Below are positions 42,520-53,141 of a DNA stretch of 64,000 nucleotides, in pieces (within the stretch, counting starts at the first letter, position 1; each line of letters starts with the position of its first letter). The DNA is taken from NCBI GenBank assembly GCA_019828595.1, contig JAHQRK010000016.1, forward strand, positions 1,178,001 through 1,242,000, in the 5' to 3' direction. The notes under the pieces were generated by a model. The model worked only from the letters and a program-made list of their open reading frames with translations, had not been told where the DNA came from and ran no database searches. The DNA is from Aphanomyces cochlioides. Its lineage: Eukaryota; Oomycota; Saprolegniomycetes; Saprolegniales; Verrucalvaceae. The position numbers and the translations under genes are program-made.

Positions 42520-42870
42520 CCGGACGCGACGCTCTTCGAGGTCCTCTTTCTCTATTCCACCATCGGTTTGCACTCGACCTTCATAGATCTAGGTGGACTT
42601 GAAGTGAGCATGAAAGATGGCGTCCTCTGTCACTCCTGTCGCCAGGATTCGTCGACGTCGCTCGGCATCTTCGACGTAGAGGGTTCTCGTGGAGTGAGTT
42701 GTATCTTCGGCCACGTCGCCTTGTTGCATGTCGAAATGCTTGAACTTCATGCCGAGCGAAACGCCTTGGCGTGGAATTGTGCATCGACCGACGTCGACCT
42801 CAAACAGGAAGGTCGTTTGAGTTGTGAAGCGGACGTGCTTGGACTCGCTTTGTGCGTACGTCTTGTCGTT
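42520..42870 (-). pseudogene. Gene fragment in arm B of the fold-back
   Basis: The minus strand reads KHVRFTTQTTFLFEVDVGR, LGMKFKHFDMQQGDVAED, TLYVEDAERRRRI and LATGVTEDAIF, then HFKST and a stop. It is the mirror copy of the fragment in arm A and keeps a longer uninterrupted frame, but it is also broken. Confidence 0.5.
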
Positions 42871-43526
42871 GTCGCGCTTTGCATTGTGGTCGTCAAGTGA
42901 GAACTCGTCCTTGGTGTTGGGAAGCGGGGTCGCGATTGTCTTGAGTTTCTTGATAGTTGCATTGCCCTCGTCGAATGGGCACGGGCGCTTGGAGCTGGTT
43001 TTGCTTTGATCGGAAGTCTTGAACTTTTTAAGGATGGTGTTGCCGTCTTCGAATGGACATGTGCGTTTGGAGCTGGTTGTGGAATTGCGGGCGAGATCTT
43101 GCGATTCTTGGATTTGAGGTGTAAATGTAATACTTGCATAAGATGATATTGTTCGCAGTATCGGATATCAGAGGTATTCCTCGACTTGAGTCGAAGATGA
43201 CAGCTCTCTCGGGACAAACAACTAGAAGATCTGAAGTTTGAGGGTTAAGACAATCAATATATCTACTTAGATGTCTAATCTTTCTGTATGGTCCTTCCTT
43301 GATGCATGCGCAGCGATCTGAGCCACGAGACGTCTTCTGAGCATTGACTCGTAAAATCAATACTACTCTGGTCCGAAATAATTGTCACATTTGACTTTTC
43401 AGTGGAGTTTCGTTAGTCCTCTTTGAGGAATTCTACATTTGATTGGTGCAAATGAAAGTGCTTTATCTCCTCTTTGATTGGATATATTTATTCAGGCGAA
43501 ATTCATTGCCATGCAGGAGAAACAAT

Positions 43527-44775
43527 AGAGAGTTTTCGAAGCACCAAATTTTGGGTTCACATTTTGGGTTTCTTGTATAAAATGATAAACCTCTAAAACA
43601 TTATTCCTGAAGGAGGAGTGAAACCTGAACTCACTTCAGGTTTTGCATGACGAAAGCTGAAAACTTGTTCGTTGGTTGGGATTCGGTGAGAAGTCGTATC
43701 CGTACATTTAATACATATCCGTATTGAAAAAGCACTTGTGTGTTGACCAGTGTAGAAGTCATGCCAAGAGAAGACAAAGAAGCGCATGACTCCGAACATG
43801 TCGAGCCATCCTTTGGCAAGTTTGCGTGCCGCCACGACATCGCCTTGCTCCGTCAAGTTGTTCATGAGAAGCCATGGGAGGCTGACCATGGCTTCGTCAT
43901 GGAGAAGTGGTCACGAATTGCCGACGACCTAAATCGGCGGCAAGACTTTGATATGCCGAAGAAAGGAACGAATCTCAGGGCTCGATTCGACCTGCTGCTG
44001 AAGCGCTTCCAACTCAATGAAACGCGGTCCAAGCGCAAGTCTGGTACGACGGAAGAATACAACGAGCGTGATCAACTTTTGACTGATATCAAGAGCCGAA
44101 TGGATGACCATGCATCGCAAACCGAAACGCTGAAAGAGCGGGCTAAACGCAAAGCCGAAGGCATCGAATACTCGGGCTTGCTCATGCGCCAAATGGCATG
44201 AAAGAGATCATTCAAGGCGATAGCAACAACAAGCCGAAAAAGCAACGCGCAAAGCCTTCGCTTCCAGACGCGAACGCGCTGCTCGACACCATCCAACGAG
44301 GTATCCAGCAAAAACAAGAAAACGAGGCAAAACTTGTCCAACTCATGCAAGACCGTCTTGAATTTGACAGAGAGCAAGCGACACAGCAGGCTGAGCAGCA
44401 CGCTGCAATGCAAGAAATGATACTTGCACTTCTCCAAAGACAACCAAAGTAACAATAAAAATATACACTGACATTCATTCATAAATAAGACATGAACTCA
44501 CCAACATTACCGCCACATCGGTCGAGAGCACTTGTCACTAGAGCAAGGAACTCGGCGTTGCTCATGGGACTGACGCTCATGTTGAATGAATGGAGCAAAT
44601 TATCCGGTGATAACATCCGGAATCCAAAATAAAGGATTTCCGAAAAACAGACAAATTTGAGTTTTGGATTGAAACAAAAACTTGAAATTTTCGTCGAAAA
44701 ATCTTGCATTCAAAATTTCAGGTAAAGTTTTTGGGCGAAATCGAATCCAAAAATTTGGGTTTTTGAAAACTCTCT
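43527..44775. mobile_element. Harbinger-like non-autonomous element carrying only a Myb-like gene
   Basis: A 1,249-bp element with imperfect terminal inverted repeats of about 26 bp (AGAGAGTTTTC outermost) and AAT on both sides (43524-43526 and 44776-44778) as a 3-bp target duplication. The only coding content is the Myb/SANT-like frame. No transposase is present. Confidence 0.75.
43761..44452 (+). pseudogene. Myb/SANT-like transposon protein, frameshifted
   Basis: The first frame (43761-44201) encodes a SANT/trihelix-like part (GKFACRHDIALLRQVV, KPWEADHG, TNLRARFDLLLKRFQ, GTTEEYNERDQLL). It stops in MRQMA, where a second frame starting at 44198 continues with KEIIQGDSNNK and a Gln-rich coiled coil ending LLQRQPK. 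No GT donor is available to explain the change, so one base has probably been lost. It is homologous to the protein at 14158-15193. Confidence 0.7.
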
Positions 44776-44970
44776 AATGCCTCAAAGTTTGTCCTCTGAT
44801 TCAAATTACAGAAAATCTTACGCCAGTGAATCAAATCGCAATGAAACGCGGTCCCACCGCACACACAAATAGATCACTTAGTCTCCGATATATTAACGGT
44901 ATTCTTGAGAGACATTCGATCTAGATGCTCAAATTCGATGCTCACAACTCAAACCGAATGGTCTGACTTA

Positions 44971-45663
44971 GGGTTCGGAAGTATACGAGTATAGTTTGAT
45001 TCATTATACACGCTATACATATTATACCATGTATAGTGGACGTATATTATACGATGTATTGCATTCCATGTTGATCCATTCTGAACCTGGACTGCACACT
45101 TAAAAAAGAAAATCCAAGACGTCGTCCATGTAGATGACTTATTGTCGTAACAGTTGACTTTCCTTTATACATTGTGATTGGTGTAAATCGATTAGCCTCT
45201 CATGCCCATTTTACTTTCTTCGTCACCAGTTCGTCTTAATGCTAGAGAGGAGTTCTGCTCCCCCACAGCTTCACCATCCTAGACTTTGGGGGCCACTGGA
45301 GCAAACTCCATACAAGGGAAAGGCCATTGCACTGTGTCAAAGTTGCTCTTGCTGTGCAAGAATACTAAGCTATTTCTGGTAAATATTGTGGCTACAAAAC
45401 TCATTGGTGTGAAGCTCAGTGCTACCTCAGCGCGACTTATTTGCCACTACAATAAGGTGGCGAGATGTACACTGACGACACGAGAACGACCAGCTCTTGT
45501 TTAAGGAAGTGCAAGTCGATCCTTGCGGGATCCATCGGAGCCGCGGTGGTTAAACGACTCCTCAAAGCAACACATGCACAGTGTATACTAAATAATGGTA
45601 TACAAATTATACGTGTATAAAGACGTATAGTGCTCTATACACGTATAAGTATAAGGCGAACCC
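44971..45663. mobile_element. Putative AT-rich MITE with GGGTTCG ends
   Basis: GGGTTCG near 44971 and CGAACCC ending at 45663 lie inside longer imperfect inverted ends that continue into TATACG/CGTATA-rich subterminal repeats. Flanks TTA and TAG fit a TA-type target. No coding sequence is supported. Confidence 0.4.
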
Positions 45664-46100
45664 TAGTCTGGCTCTAAGGCCCTTTTCCGGCGACCCTGTG
45701 AGCTCCTGCGTCCGTCCACGCATCACTGGAGCATATTGAATAAGTTTGTATGCATTTGCAGGACCAAATATGGCGCCTAGAGACGTGAGCAAAGCTAAAT
45801 GTGATGAGGTCTCCAATATCGTTAGGTCATACGTATATTTACTATTTTGTATGCCAATTTTATCTTTTATGAATAATACTTTAATACTACTCCGTCCGGC
45901 TTCAATTGTCCACTTTGGAAAATCGACTTGTCCGGGTTAACTTGTCCACTTTAGATATTGTCTAATCCATTCAAAACTGGAGCTGGCTGTTCAAGAAAAT
46001 CGCGTAACAGAATCTCCTAATAAACCTCCTAAGCCAATCAAATCGTCCCAAAGCAAAACATTTCTAGTCAATCAAATTCATCCATCTACCCTGTCTGCAA

Positions 46101-47159
46101 GTGCAGTCACTTAGACCTGTCGCTTGGCATTCCAACATGTTCACTGAGATGCTGAACCGTCCCAATACGCCCCCCACGCATCGATACCAAACGCGCTCAT
46201 CTCAGTCGCCGCCTCAAGTCCAACGAGAAGCAACCAGCCAATCCAGCCGCAGCCACGCACCTCGGTACCAAATGCGTGCAGATATTGTCGTCAAGGAAAC
46301 GGTTTATGGTCGCGATCACAACGGCAAGCGCCTTCAGCCCCAAGTGTCTGAAGGAGACTCGTGGGAAGAAGTTCAGCATTGCATCTTCAACTTCGTGCGT
46401 CCTCACTTGAGTTCATTGGCAAGTCACGTCTCGAACCCACGTGAGTGGTCCGTGTCGACACAAGAGCCGACAATTGCCTACTTGGACAGCTATGTGTCCA
46501 TCAAGACTGGGCGCAATCACTTCAGGCCAGTAAGCGCCAGCAAAGCCCAGCAGTACTTAGCCGACCATGTCCAACAAACATTCAACGTCTCTGTCTTCAA
46601 GTGGGGCAACAACATCAATTCAGCTGCCGATCTACAAGAAGTCCAGCTACAGTGTGTCTCGCCCCAGGCTCAAGATCGTGCTGGGGCAGCCGCTGAAGTA
46701 TTGCATCAGAAGACAGTCTCTTCCCTCAAGAGCAAGTGGGGTGATGTTTACACCGCTTACGAGGCTACATGGAGAATGTGGGCAGCCAACATTTTGAGGC
46801 GACCAAGTCACGAGCATGAAAGCCTGATTGCCACCCACCCACCGGTCCAATTGATCCACTTGTTTCAATCCGTGCCAAATGGGGCGCAGGTTCGAAATGA
46901 ATCCTTTCAACAAAGTCTGTCTTTGACTCGTGATGTGGTGACTGCATGCATTGAGGATGTTGCTGCTCTTCACCGAGAATCATCGGACCTGACATTACGA
47001 CTTCAATCCTGCTTGGAAGCGTTGAAATCCAAGCAATCTGTGATTGAAAGCATGGAAAGACAAGTTCGACCACAAAATCCTGTTGATGGAATTGTGGGTT
47101 TGCTGGAATCAATGCCAAACACGAACGATGTTGATCATGAAGAAGCAAAATCTCCATAA
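46101..47159 (+). CDS. Unknown accessory protein of the Tc1/mariner element
   Basis: 352 aa (or 340 from the Met at 46137), single exon. A Ser/Gln/Pro-rich basic N terminus (RYQTRSSQSPPQVQ) is followed by a more ordered part (DSWEEVQHCIFNFVRPHL, SKWGDVYTAYEATWRMWAA, LIHLFQSVP) and a C-terminal helix (LTLRLQSCLEALKSKQSV). No known domain is recognised. It lies wholly within the TIRs, convergent with the transposase 90 bp away. Possible roles are DNA binding, a structural helper, or host cargo; none can be chosen from sequence alone. Confidence 0.7.
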   Translation: MQSLRPVAWHSNMFTEMLNRPNTPPTHRYQTRSSQSPPQVQREATSQSSRSHAPRYQMRADIVVKETVYGRDHNGKRLQPQVSEGDSWEEVQHCIFNFVRPHLSSLASHVSNPREWSVSTQEPTIAYLDSYVSIKTGRNHFRPVSASKAQQYLADHVQQTFNVSVFKWGNNINSAADLQEVQLQCVSPQAQDRAGAAAEVLHQKTVSSLKSKWGDVYTAYEATWRMWAANILRRPSHEHESLIATHPPVQLIHLFQSVPNGAQVRNESFQQSLSLTRDVVTACIEDVAALHRESSDLTLRLQSCLEALKSKQSVIESMERQVRPQNPVDGIVGLLESMPNTNDVDHEEAKSP

Positions 47160-47250
47160 ACACAAAATACGATTCATTTTGATGACTTATTCATCTGCTG
47201 TAGTCTCATTGAAGTCAGTGAACCCAAGGAGGGTGTCGTTGAGAGTGGAT

Positions 47251-48390
47251 CTATTTGTCGAGTGTGCACTCGACAATTGCTTCCCAAAAACGACCTTGAA
47301 TTGAGTAGCCGCAGTGCTTGTAGATGCCAGACATGTCGTATCTTCGAAAATGCTGCATGACGCCAAGAATGAAAGCTAGCAAATCCTTCTTCGAGTTCTC
47401 TTTATACTTGCGCCGGAACAGCTTTTTCACAAGGCCAAAAACGTACTCGATTGGATTGAAAAACGGACAGTACGCAGGCAGAAAAATAGGTACAATTCCA
47501 ACCGAGCGTAGATAGTACACAATGTCCGGGTGACAATGGATGCTGGCGCCGTCCAGGATCCACACCGAGCTTCGTCCAGGATACTGTGAACAACTCTTGG
47601 CGTGAACAGCACAACATTGGACAAAGGCATGGCGATCAAAGGTTCCAAGGGTGTCGAATACCTGTGCCACACCTTTGACGTCGATGAAACAAAGCAACAA
47701 AACCCGTGGCTTTCGATCAAACTCGCCCCGGAAGCATAGTTTCTCACCCCGCATTGAGTACCCACGCTTGCGCAACATACCACGCGAGTCAAAGCTCACT
47801 TCGTCAAGAAAGACGAGGTTTTGGTGCGCCCAGTCGATCGAGGCAAGTTCGTTGAAAAAGCGAAAAACATCGTCTTGACGAACTTGCATAGCACGTCGCT
47901 CCAGCACCTTCCACGTAAGGCCAAAGCTGTGTATGATCCGCCAAACCGTGGTCACCGAGATGTACTTCTTGAAGTGCGTTTCAAAGGCTCGCTTGGCTTC
48001 GTCCAGGTACGCGACAGGGTTTGCCTTGTAGTAGCTCACGACCCAGTTTTTGTGCTCGTCGCTGAATGAGCCCACGACTGCTGCCACTTTGCGGTCGTAG
48101 TCGGACGTATTCTCATAACGCTCAATCCAGCTGGAAATGGTTGACACAGACTTGTGGAACAGCCGTGCGATGACTACGCGCTTGGCCCCGAGAAAGTAGT
48201 AGATGAAGAGGGCGTGGATGATGGTATTCTTCGACGCATGCTTGTGCTGGACGTGGCGAAGGATCATTCCTGTGACGCAGAAATCGAATGTACTATGAAT
48301 TGTATAGTATATTGTGGACAATATATTTTGCACATAATACGTTCCAAAGCGGTTTGTTCCTGCAGAGTCCAAATTTAGGCGGAAAGACAA
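47251..48390 (-). CDS. Tc1/mariner-type DD34E transposase
   Basis: 379 aa from the first ATG; an internal Met in MILRHVQHKH (about residue 42) may be the true start. An N-terminal helix-turn-helix region (FLGAKRVVIARLFHKSVSTI, then VTTVWRIIHSFGLTWKV) precedes the RNase-H-like catalytic core: first Asp in LVFLDEVSFDSRG, second Asp in VWILDGASIHC, and the third acid in FFNPIEYVFGLVKK, 34 residues after the second. All three are present and the frame is intact, so the enzyme may be active. It moves the element by cut and paste at TA sites (family knowledge). Confidence 0.93.
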   Translation of the reverse strand: MSFRLNLDSAGTNRFGTYYVQNILSTIYYTIHSTFDFCVTGMILRHVQHKHASKNTIIHALFIYYFLGAKRVVIARLFHKSVSTISSWIERYENTSDYDRKVAAVVGSFSDEHKNWVVSYYKANPVAYLDEAKRAFETHFKKYISVTTVWRIIHSFGLTWKVLERRAMQVRQDDVFRFFNELASIDWAHQNLVFLDEVSFDSRGMLRKRGYSMRGEKLCFRGEFDRKPRVLLLCFIDVKGVAQVFDTLGTFDRHAFVQCCAVHAKSCSQYPGRSSVWILDGASIHCHPDIVYYLRSVGIVPIFLPAYCPFFNPIEYVFGLVKKLFRRKYKENSKKDLLAFILGVMQHFRRYDMSGIYKHCGYSIQGRFWEAIVECTLDK

Positions 48391-49061
48391 TATGATTGGA
48401 TGAAAATCAACTCTGTTTGATCTAATTGGTAGATATTTGAGTCCTATTTGTGATGAAAGTGGTGTGGTTCACAGGACGACGGATCGGCGTCAGAGTGAAC
48501 ACTATCATAGCACGGGTCATCAGGTCTATCCTCTCGACTCTCTGTCTGTAACATGAGTACTTTGCTCAAAACCATCTATTTTGCCTAACAATGCGTTTGA
48601 AAACTCTGTAGATTACTCAAAGTCGTGTCGACGTTTGCCTGTGACAACACCTCTTGGTATTCACAGAGATGCCACATCAAAACTTGGGTCGATGCCGCCA
48701 CCATGATGCGAAGTATACATCATGCATGTGTGTTTGTATGTAGTCTTGCTGATTTCGGCTAAGACAGGGCTATGCACAATGCGATCTCAGGCTGAACTGT
48801 GTTTGAGGTCGGGGGTGCAGTGGTTATGCTTAAGGGGTTTGGGGGTTAATTGCATACATTTATCAAGTCAACTTTTTGAACATGGATATCTCATCCAATT
48901 CGACATAAATCTTCGAAATTCTTTGCGTAATCCAATCGCCTTTGTAATGGCAATCATTTAGAACCAATCATAGCTTCATAAAAAATTTCTCTGATTTTTG
49001 CGGTCATCCCAAAGTCAAAGTGGACAATTGAAGCCGGACGGAGTAGTATAAATTTGTTAAA

Positions 49062-49404
49062 ATTTGATGAGTTCTTCAAACTGTTTCATACTAAAACCAA
49101 GTTAACAAGAATTGTATCCCCAAAAATATGCCATATGACAATTATTTCGGACCAGAGTAGTAAATTTTATTCAGCCAATCACAATCGCCCAAAATATTTA
49201 TTAGCCAATGGCGTCGATTGGTGAATCGATCCGCCGGCGTGATTCGATTGAACGGGGTCTGGAAATTCGTATCAAATCAACAATACTTTAATTTAAATAA
49301 TATTAAAATTTGATAAATTCTTCAAACTGTTTCATACTAAAACCAAGTTAACAAGAATTGTACTCCAAAAAATATGCAATGTGACAATTATTCCGGACCA
49401 GAGT
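49062..49404 (+). repeat. Direct repeat of about 100 bp
   Basis: 49062-49160 and about 49305-49404 are near-identical (shared TTCTTCAAACTGTTTCATAC and ACCAAGTTAACAAGAATTGT), each ending with the GGACCAGAGTA terminus. Between them lies the inverted copy of the 40230-40356 segment. Confidence 0.8.
49161..49287 (-). repeat. Inverted copy of the 40230-40356 segment
   Basis: Reverse complement of the sequence upstream of the M1 pseudogene. It begins exactly at the TA next to the terminal repeat ending at 49160. Confidence 0.8.
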
Positions 49405-50878
49405 ACCTGTCTCGCTCGATCTTTCGCCCATGAAACTTGGTTGTCCGGGTGACAAAAGAGGGACTTCGTTGGACATTTGGAGGTGTGCAATTGATTACGG
49501 ATATACCGGATACACACAACCAAGTCGACAACGTTGTGACGCACACGTCCTTGTTGGCTCCATGGCCCACCAACTGGAAGCTTGGCTGCCTTGCAGGTCA
49601 ACATGCCGATGTGAGACGATGCTGCTCGACACTGACGTCGCGAAAAGAAGCATGATATTCAGGAGAACCACAAGCTACGACCCAAGTTGATGAATATGGT
49701 ATGTTTCAGGCATTGAGCCCATGCACTCCGCCTTGCAAAAAAAGACAGCGGTTAGCAGTAAGATGTTCAGGATCATTAACCTCCTCGCGGAGTTGGAGTC
49801 AGACTTGACTTCACCAACTTGGCAAGAATACAGCCTTGCAAGCCCATGCTACACTTCGTGTCGCAGCGATTCACGGGAATTGCGGATTGCCAGTACCGCC
49901 GTCTTCACTCCGTCATGGCGAGCGCTTGTCAATTTGATGATACAGATGACGATTCCATTCGAGTGCGAACCATGGTCCAATGCGACGGAATTGTGCTCAT
50001 TCAAGCCGTCTACCGCCACGCAAGCAATCCATGCTCCATTCCGTCCAGTTGGTAAAGCTCGCTGGGATGCATTCAACAGCGTCAATTGTTCAAAGTTATC
50101 TCGCGAGCTGGTATTTTGAGATGCTTGAATTCCAGTGACCATCGACTAGGAATCCCAGAATATCGACGAGCATACAGTCTGTCGCACGCTTCGACAAACG
50201 AATGCCACGGGGGAAATCCATTCTTATTACCTTGTTCGACCATATTGTCCTACTGACAATCGAGAACTAGTGTTCTGGAGCACTGAGTTTAACGACGAAC
50301 ATATCCCTCACATGGACCACAGCGCTGTTAACAACGAAAGAGGATGGTGATAACTTGCGCAGATTGTCAACCGAGACTGAATTGTTGAGCTCGTGGTCGA
50401 GGCAAAGGAAAGTGTGCCAGCAGATCCGAGCTCTCAAGTACAGTTCTCCACATTGCATGTCAATTTTCGGATTGGAAGCTAGCATTATGGGATGGTGTGA
50501 CTGTGGCCATTAATAGACGGAGGAGTTGAGCCAGCTCATTGTGCTGACAAAATACCCCGTAACTCAAACCTGGCTGCTCGGAGATACAAAGCCCCCCCAG
50601 AGCGACGGACCCAATCAAAGAGTTCGTCCATGGCAGAATACAAAGAGTTCGTCCATGGCAGAATACAAAGAGTTCGTCCATGGCAGAATAATATCGAAAC
50701 CATAGGAATGGAAGACGCATGTGGATGTACGAACTGCCCGAGTGGCCATAATCATGAAGCCAACAACGCAAGAAGGAATAAGGTGAAGTGGGAAATGCTT
50801 TAGGAGATAGTTAGAGCACTCTATGATGGATGCTTGTTTTTGAATAACCAATTAAATAGCTTGCTTGATAAGACGCAC
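49405..50878. other. Gene-poor region
   Basis: Short frames only. Around 49819-50055 on plus, LHFVSQRFTGIADCQYRRLH and DDTDDDSIRVRTMVQCDG look like remains of a protein-coding exon, but no complete gene can be built. A 25-bp tandem repeat sits at 50616-50690. Confidence 0.35.
50616..50690 (+). repeat. 25-bp tandem repeat, three copies
   Basis: Three perfect head-to-tail copies of a 25-bp unit beginning CAAAGAGTTCGTCCATGGCA. The unit length is not a multiple of three and no gene crosses it. Confidence 0.9.
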
Positions 50879-51245
50879 TCAGACGGATGTGACAGCCTGA
50901 AAGTCTGAGTCGACCAACAGTGCATCGATGATGTTTTGCTCCAGTTCGACGTCATCAAACACCAAATTCATATCGATGTCAAAGTCAAAGTCGGGCAGTG
51001 CGAGTGCGTCGTCTTCTGCGTTGGCGCTACTGCTGTGGCGTGTGCAGTACCCGAGCATTACCAGAGCATCCTTCAAAGCGACACGGCCTCCGGCCTCCAT
51101 GACGAATGCAATGACCGCGGGCGTAGACTTGGTTGTGGCAATCAGGAGCGCCACAAATGCCTTTCTTGGCGTGGAATGTGTATTTGAGTTTGCCAGGTGC
51201 GGCGACTGGATTCGGGCAATCTTTGAAAAAGCACGTGCTGTCCAT
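50879..51245 (-). pseudogene. Cys/His-rich short-repeat protein, frameshifted
   Basis: From ATG 51245 the frame reads STCFFKDCPNPVAAPGKL, CGAPDCHNQVYARGHCIRHG and RRPCRFEGCSGNAR, the CxxxC...GxCxRHG pattern of oomycete proteins often labelled WRKY19-like. A one-base frame change near 51055 is needed to continue into GYCTRHSSS and an acidic tail (DFDFDIDMNLVFDD...). The role is unknown; zinc binding is plausible. It is classed as broken unless the frame change is an assembly error. Confidence 0.55.
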
Positions 51246-53141
51246 GGTGAGGGATTTTGTCAAGTGAGTGGTAATCAACAAGCGCAACATCCAAAGCCCT
51301 GGGACGCAGTGGTGTCCTTCATTACCCTCGTTGCCACGAGAATGTTGTTGCGAAATTGCTATCATGCTGTCGACTTGTTCAAGGATTTATTTGTCTGCCA
51401 CCTGGTTGGTCAAAAGTCTCAACATCCGTGTCATCCACAGTGGATTCAACGAGCGTGCGACAGCCCAAACACGATGCCAAAGTAAGCCTTGTGGCAAAGT
51501 TGAGACGTCCACGATGACATTTTCAGAGCTTGCGTGAAGGGTAGAGCCGATTGCAGCTTGAGTTTATCTGCATGGGGCTTAAATATGCCGAGGGCAGCGC
51601 GTGGACAGTCTTGCTTGAGGAACGTTGGGGGATCGTACACTGGAATTGAGCTGTACGGTATCCAGTGGACGACACTCGGGCAACTTTTTGAGCTTGGTGA
51701 CCTGGGTGTAGGTCGAATATTTCCAGCCCGTGCGTTTGACAGAGAATTTGCTGGCATGCCTTTAATGGATCTTTCGACGTACCCACGCTTGAAAGTTGCC
51801 CCAGTCTTTCTAGGTCTGGAGGATCAAGTGTGCTCTGAAACATAGGTACGTTTACGCCTGATGTATCTTCTCTGCAAACTGTATCGCCAGCATGTCAAGA
51901 CACGGGCTTGCATGATGTATATCTTGACATACTTCGAGCAAAGTGGGGCTCGACTATCATTGTGCTGGTGTCTGTGCCTGAAGCAACAAGGGTCATCTGA
52001 GTGACTCTTGTCGGCCGTCAAAGTCAAGTTCTTAGGGATGGTCTAGACACAGCATTAAGACCGGAGAGATGGACGCCGTACTACTAATGACGTGGCATCG
52101 TGTGCGCATCAGGATTGTGCTGGCTGCCTTTTGCATTTCGCCAGTCGCATGCTCGTCACATCTCGGTCAACTATGTTGCCACAAAGTTGCTGATGTTTGA
52201 TTGGTTCATAAATTTGTCCGTTTAAATTTTAGCCAATAAAAGCTCGTCATTGTGTCGAAACAAAATTGCCACAGAGCCTCGGATGCGATGGATAGCTAAG
52301 ACACCATGAAGCTCACAAGCGAAAGGAGAGAGCTTGGCTTACAAATACCGTGGTTATAAGGGCTAAGGGATTCTACTATCCCTTTGTTGAAGGGGGCAAT
52401 CAGGGAAAAGCTGTGGTAGGTTGATTGTCTTGACAACCAAGGCTTGGGAACAATAAATGGAAAATCCCGTATATGGCCTTAATTTATATGGCGTAATTGA
52501 GGGCGCCCGCTTCTTTGTCACCCGTAATAATGGCCATCATGGCCCAACATGGACATAGTTATTGCAGTCACAAGTGAAAAGGGCCCTGATAATCGGCATC
52601 ATGGCTGAAAATATCATATTTATTGTACTCTTGGTCATTTCGGCCCTAAACATGCAACTTGATAATGGGCCCCCCTCATACAAGGGTAGGGTAGCTTGTG
52701 GTAGCTAATGATAACGAGCAACGCATTCTCATACTATTTATTAAATACAGTTGAGTATGTCTTGTGCACCACAGGTATTTGTGTGCGAGCTGCGCTTTTC
52801 ACGCTGGCTCATTGCACTCGTATTCTACACTTAAGATTTCAGGACAATCCATTTTACTTCGCATATACTCTACACCTTAAACTACCCGGTAAAGTTGTCC
52901 ATGACAACTTTGCTGTCAACAAGTTGAATCGATATTATAGTCCAAATCGCTCGTCCAGGCGCCGATAGGACACCGCTTTAGGTGTGGCAAGTGGAAGGGT
53001 GGGAATAGGCAGCTTCTCGAGCTACGACCAGCTTGTCGAATGCCGAAAAAGTTTGCCTTGGTAGCACGAGTTGTTGAGCTTGAGGCATCACAATGAATAA
53101 CCGGAAATCAATAGCATTATCCGGTGACGATCTTCTTGGCG
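51246..53141. other. Long stretch without a supported gene
   Basis: Frames on both strands (for example 51534-51845) lack recognisable features. 52340-52700 is rich in short repeats of GGCATCATGGC/GGCCATCATGG type. It may be decayed repeats. Confidence 0.4.

Larger units (their letters stand above)
41475..43075. repeat. Large fold-back inverted duplication (about 0.73-kb arms)
   Basis: Arm A 41475-42204 and arm B 42320-43075 are inverted, diverged copies with a loop of about 115 bp. Both encode the same broken gene. Near the loop the arms match almost base for base (TCTTCA/TGAAGA flanks), and divergence grows outward. No terminal repeats typical of transposons are seen at the outer edges. 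Confidence 0.85.
45887..49046. mobile_element. Complete Tc1/mariner-type transposon with two genes
   Basis: 3,160 bp with perfect 31-bp terminal inverted repeats (45887-45917 and 49016-49046, outermost CTACTCCGTCCGGCTTCAAT) and TA on each side. It holds two convergent genes: an unknown protein (+) and a DD34E transposase (-), both uninterrupted. The intact ends and frames suggest recent activity. Confidence 0.9.
43363..49160. mobile_element. TA-flanked element ends enclosing the transposon nest
   Basis: CTACTCTGGTCCGAAATAAT starting at 43363 matches, in reverse complement, the sequence ending at 49160; both are flanked by TA. The design (CTACTC- ends, TA target) is Tc1/mariner-like. The 5.8 kb between contains at least two complete elements of other families, so this is either one element loaded with later insertions or two unrelated copies. 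A further copy of the right end lies at 49404. Confidence 0.5.
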
